Shown here: piece by piece, positions 6,516 through 6,694 of the stretch
Layout of the letters: each line of letters starts with the position of its first letter
Position numbering within the stretch: the stretch's first letter is position 1
DNA from: Clostridia bacterium
GTDB lineage: Bacteria; Bacillota_A; Clostridia; Peptostreptococcales; JAAYPU01
NCBI GenBank assembly: GCA_022360735.1
Contig: JAKSCF010000676.1
Coordinates: 1 to 6,694 of the forward strand
Length of the DNA: 6,694 nucleotides
Direction: 5' to 3'
Translations under genes and position numbers: made by a program
The notes under the pieces: model-generated
Told to the model about the DNA's origin: nothing
The model's database searches: none
Seen by the model: the letters and a program-made list of their open reading frames with translations, nothing else

Positions 6516-6566
6516 AGTGCTCTCCTCCAAACCGTCTCTTGTGCTTTACATTTAACAGCTATCATT

Positions 6567-6595
6567 ATTATAATTATTTTTTCTAGTTTTTTCAA
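6567..6595 (-). promoter_or_regulatory. Promoter of the VanZ-like gene
   Basis: TTGAAA (6590-6595, five of six matches) and a perfect TATAAT (6567-6572) are separated by exactly 17 bases. The start would fall near 6560, leaving a leader of about 45 bases before the ATG at 6515. It sits immediately after the hairpin at 6603-6638, so a new transcription unit begins here. Confidence 0.65.
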
Positions 6596-6638
6596 AGATA
6601 AAGACCGATAAAACAATTTGTTTCATGCCTTATCGGTC
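6596..6638 (-). terminator. Rho-independent terminator of the gene entering from the right
   Basis: GACCGATAA (6630-6638, minus-strand sense) pairs perfectly with TTATCGGTC (6603-6611). The 18-base interval contains a further self-complementary AAACAATTTGTTT that can extend or stack the structure. On the minus strand it is followed by TTTATCTTT. On the plus strand it is followed by an A-run rather than a T-run, so it works leftward only. It ends the transcript of the partial frame stopping at 6655. Confidence 0.6.
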
Positions 6639-6654
6639 AAAAAATAGCTGTACT

Positions 6655-6694
6655 TTATATAGCACCAAGCTCTCTTAACAATTTCATATGGGGC
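6655..6694 (-). CDS. C-terminal end of a gene continuing beyond the right edge (unidentified)
   Basis: One minus-strand frame gives PHMKLLRELGAI followed by TAA (6655-6657), 17 bases before a good terminator. This looks like the natural end of a protein. Another frame is also open across the edge but runs into the terminator stem before stopping. Twelve residues are too few to identify the protein. Confidence 0.35.
   Translation of the reverse strand, partial: PHMKLLRELGAI

Overview
The window is AT-rich DNA whose genes, apart from one proposed small RNA, all read leftward (minus strand). Strong AGGAGG-type ribosome sites, TTG/GTG starts, consensus -35/-10 boxes and the protein families point to a low-GC Bacillota, most likely a member of the Clostridia. 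No rRNA, tRNA, CRISPR array or insertion sequence was seen.

Left part (1-4146): a sulfate-activation and sulfation operon, read from right to left as cysD, cysN, a sulfotransferase of the family-2 type, and cysC, which runs off the left edge. A good promoter (about 4118-4146) and a near-perfect ribosome site precede cysD. CysD and CysN would make adenylyl sulfate (APS) from sulfate and ATP at the expense of GTP. CysC would phosphorylate it to PAPS. The sulfotransferase placed between them would move the sulfuryl group to an acceptor that the sequence does not reveal. No PAPS or APS reductase lies in the window, so the layout suggests sulfation rather than cysteine synthesis. CysN carries a C-terminal APS-kinase-like domain whose ATP-binding motifs are eroded, while a separate cysC with intact motifs is kept. 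That cysC has an apparent one-base deletion just after its start codon.

Middle (4147-5160): an intergenic stretch with an AT-rich hairpin, then an orphan six-helix membrane protein with a small soluble C-terminal domain, behind its own candidate promoter.

Right part (5125-6694): a set of small accessory genes. From right to left these are the last codons of an unknown gene, its hairpin terminator, a VanZ-like membrane protein that appears frameshifted near its C-terminus, a small acidic protein with no recognisable start codon, a four-helix membrane protein with its own TTGACA promoter, and a 57-residue ribbon-helix-helix protein starting at TTG. On the opposite strand, a -35/-10 pair, two hairpins and a U-tract at 5125-5232 look like a small RNA gene running into the 3' end of the ribbon-helix-helix gene.

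Two genes, cysC and the VanZ-like gene, would each be restored by adding one base to a short homopolymer, and a third lacks a start. Either the assembly carries homopolymer deletions or these genes are decaying. This should be settled before function is inferred from them.
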